Assembly: GCF_040783535.2 (NCBI RefSeq)
Contig: NZ_JBFONW020000006.1
Coordinates: forward strand, 186,001-250,000
Origin: Aestuariibius insulae
Lineage (GTDB): Bacteria; Pseudomonadota; Alphaproteobacteria; Rhodobacterales; Rhodobacteraceae
DNA: 64,000 bases
Direction of reading: 5' to 3'
Position numbers and translations under genes: made by a program
Part shown: piece by piece, positions 62,665-64,000 of the stretch
How positions within the stretch are numbered: the stretch's first letter is position 1
How the letters are laid out: the number at the start of each line of letters is the position of its first letter
Notes under the pieces: generated by a model
The model's input: the letters and a program-made list of their open reading frames with translations, nothing else
Database searches by the model: none
What the model was told of the DNA's origin: nothing

Positions 62665-63510
62665 TCAGACCGGCGTCACAAGGTGCCGCTGCCGCTGACG
62701 TCTGTAGGCATGGGGCGTCAGGCCGTGCTGGGCACGGAAGAGCCGGTGGAAATGGCTGAGATTGGGCAGGCCGCATTCCTCGGCGATCTCGGCCAGGCTG
62801 TCCTCGGTTCCAACGAGGCGGCGGGCGGCATGCTCCATCCGGATCCGGTTGATGTATTCCGACGGGCTTTGTCCCAAGTGGCGACGCGCCGTGCGGCTGA
62901 CATGGGCATGGGCGCGGCCGCTGGCGCGGACGAACCCGGCGGCGCCGTCGCGAAAGACCTTGGGATCGCGGGCGGCGGCGCAGGCATCGATAAGCCAGTC
63001 GGGCGCACCTTCGCTCACCCCGCTCGCAGCGGGCATCAGGTCCCCAAGAAGCGGCAGGAGAAACGCCTCCGCCTCGAGCGGTGTGCGCGCGCCGGTTTCC
63101 AGCATCAAAGCGTTGCGCGACAGATCGGCCAGTTGGCGGCTGTCACGGCGATGCCGTGCCGGCAACGTGTCCTCGGACCAGAAGAACCGGCCGTTCAGAC
63201 TGTCATGACGATGCCGCAGTGGGGTCAGGACCGTATCGGCGAGGATGAGGTTGACCATATGCGTCTCCTCCCCCCGCCCTTGCAGTCCGTGTACGTCACC
63301 CGGTCGGATGAAGATGAGATCGCCTTCGTCCAGCTCCTGGACCTCGCCGTTGATCTTGTGCCGGGCGCGGCCATGCTGGATCCAGAAAACCTCGTGGAAA
63401 TCATGGCCGTGCAGGCGAGTCTGACGGGTGCGCGGCAGGATGGACCGGCTGAAATGCAGCGCATCCCCGGGAGCGAGGATATCCTCGCTGAGAATCTGGA
63501 TAATCGACAT
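62665..63510 (-). CDS. AraC family transcriptional regulator with N-terminal cupin
   Basis: A 281-residue regulator: N-terminal cupin (HGHDFHEVFWIQHGRARHKINGEVQELDEGDLIFIRPGDVHGL) that likely binds the effector, and a C-terminal pair of helix-turn-helix motifs: AHVSRTARRHLGQSPSEYINRIRMEHAARRLVG then AEIAEECGLPNLSHFHRLFRAQHG. It is transcribed in the same direction as deoC and the ALDH gene and divergent from rpe, so control of deoC-ALDH is the best guess. A second start four residues in is possible. Confidence 0.85.
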   Translation of the reverse strand: MSIIQILSEDILAPGDALHFSRSILPRTRQTRLHGHDFHEVFWIQHGRARHKINGEVQELDEGDLIFIRPGDVHGLQGRGEETHMVNLILADTVLTPLRHRHDSLNGRFFWSEDTLPARHRRDSRQLADLSRNALMLETGARTPLEAEAFLLPLLGDLMPAASGVSEGAPDWLIDACAAARDPKVFRDGAAGFVRASGRAHAHVSRTARRHLGQSPSEYINRIRMEHAARRLVGTEDSLAEIAEECGLPNLSHFHRLFRAQHGLTPHAYRRQRQRHLVTPV

Positions 63511-63638
63511 GGTGTCAGGCTATAGCACTCGTGCTGGGGTTGTATCAGACCCGGTGCGACATTTCGGCAAGGCGCCGCCGGTCGTGACAATCCGGCTGAG
63601 ACATCGCACAAGGTCAGGGTCTGATTCAGGGGGTTGCC

Positions 63639-64000
63639 ATGCCATTCGATCGTTCGCTCAAGATCGCGCCGTCCATTCTGGCGGCGGACTTCGCCAATTT
63701 CGGAGCGGAGTGCCGGGCGGTTGAGGATCAGGGCGCCGATTGGGTGCATATCGACGTGATGGACGGCCATTTCGTGCCGAACCTGACCTTCGGCCCGCCG
63801 ATGGTCAAAGCGTTGCGTCCGCATGTGAGAACGGTGCTGGACGTGCATCTAATGATCGCGCCGGTCGATCCTTATATCGACGCCTTTGCCGAGGCTGGAG
63901 CCGATATCATCACCGCCCATGTCGAGGCCGGTCCGCATATCCACCGCACGCTCCAGGCGATCCGCGGCGCGGGCTGCAAGGCGGGCGTGGCGCTCAACCC
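63639..64000 (+). CDS. rpe: ribulose-phosphate 3-epimerase (3' end outside window)
   Basis: Interconverts ribulose 5-phosphate and xylulose 5-phosphate. The first about 120 residues are present: KIAPSILAADFANFGAECRAVEDQGADWVHIDVMDGHFVPNLTFGPPMVKALR then DVHLMIAPVDPYI, with the metal-binding His and Asp of the (beta/alpha)8 barrel. The ATG at 63639 follows a GGGGG stretch. Truncated by the window end. Confidence 0.92.
   Translation, partial: MPFDRSLKIAPSILAADFANFGAECRAVEDQGADWVHIDVMDGHFVPNLTFGPPMVKALRPHVRTVLDVHLMIAPVDPYIDAFAEAGADIITAHVEAGPHIHRTLQAIRGAGCKAGVALN

Overview
The window looks like chromosome of a high-GC alphaproteobacterium of the Rhodobacteraceae (roseobacter type). Evidence: an F1-only ATP synthase operon (atpHAGDC) with no F0 genes beside it, a prs gene, hisC next to an arogenate/prephenate dehydrogenase, rpsD, and several families I associate with this group (DUF2161, DUF2125, DUF1523, DUF6638, DUF6653, a UPF0260 cysteine-cluster protein). 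Species cannot be fixed from sequence alone. I saw no rRNA, tRNA, CRISPR array, transposase or phage structural gene.

Layout. 1-6.8 kb: small metabolic genes (DUF2161 nuclease-like protein, Mn-type pyrophosphatase, HAD hydrolase, MaoC hydratase, ribF, YcgN-like protein, threonine aldolase, alpha/beta hydrolase, DsbA-like isomerase). 6.9-13.7 kb: prs, a DUF6653 membrane protein, an H-type lectin, then atpCDGAH on the minus strand ending at a strong terminator. 14-25.3 kb: VOC protein, methyltransferase, gloB, clpA, a secreted ankyrin protein, an ExbB/MotA-like plus MotB/OmpA-like stator pair, a ChaC-like cyclotransferase and a DUF2125 protein. 25.3-30.1 kb: extensin-like protein, tyrA/tyrC and hisC in an overlapping operon, rpsD, and an LpxR-like lipid A deacylase.

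30.3-41.4 kb is one long minus-strand operon for reductive pyrimidine breakdown: preT and preA (dihydropyrimidine dehydrogenase), dihydropyrimidinase, an N-carbamoyl amidohydrolase, and an ABC importer (ATPase, two permeases, binding protein). Four unrecognised, lower-GC genes and a GNAT acetyltransferase are wedged between the recognisable genes, mostly with 1-4 bp stop/start overlaps. 41.6-49.6 kb: a DUF4166 dehydrogenase, a frameshifted MFS remnant lying against a low-GC sulfotransferase gene, a short conserved protein, an acyl-CoA synthetase, and a TetR-controlled SRPBCC/tautomerase pair.

49.8-59.1 kb is the least explained part and my main candidate for an undescribed system. It is a single-strand cluster of a coiled-coil (possibly TelA-like) protein, an unknown 371-residue protein, an AAA-type ATPase, four small membrane proteins, a DUF6638 protein and a DUF1523 protein, interrupted by a GT-C type membrane glycosyltransferase. 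Three tandem palindromes close it. 59.2-64 kb: an ALDH16-type double aldehyde dehydrogenase, deoC, an AraC regulator and the start of rpe.

Repeats: a 65-bp element occurs twice (14.7 and 43.3 kb), a 21-bp palindrome occurs once between genes and once inside the ABC ATPase coding region, and a 20-bp GTATTTTT motif occurs twice at gene ends in the AAA cluster.
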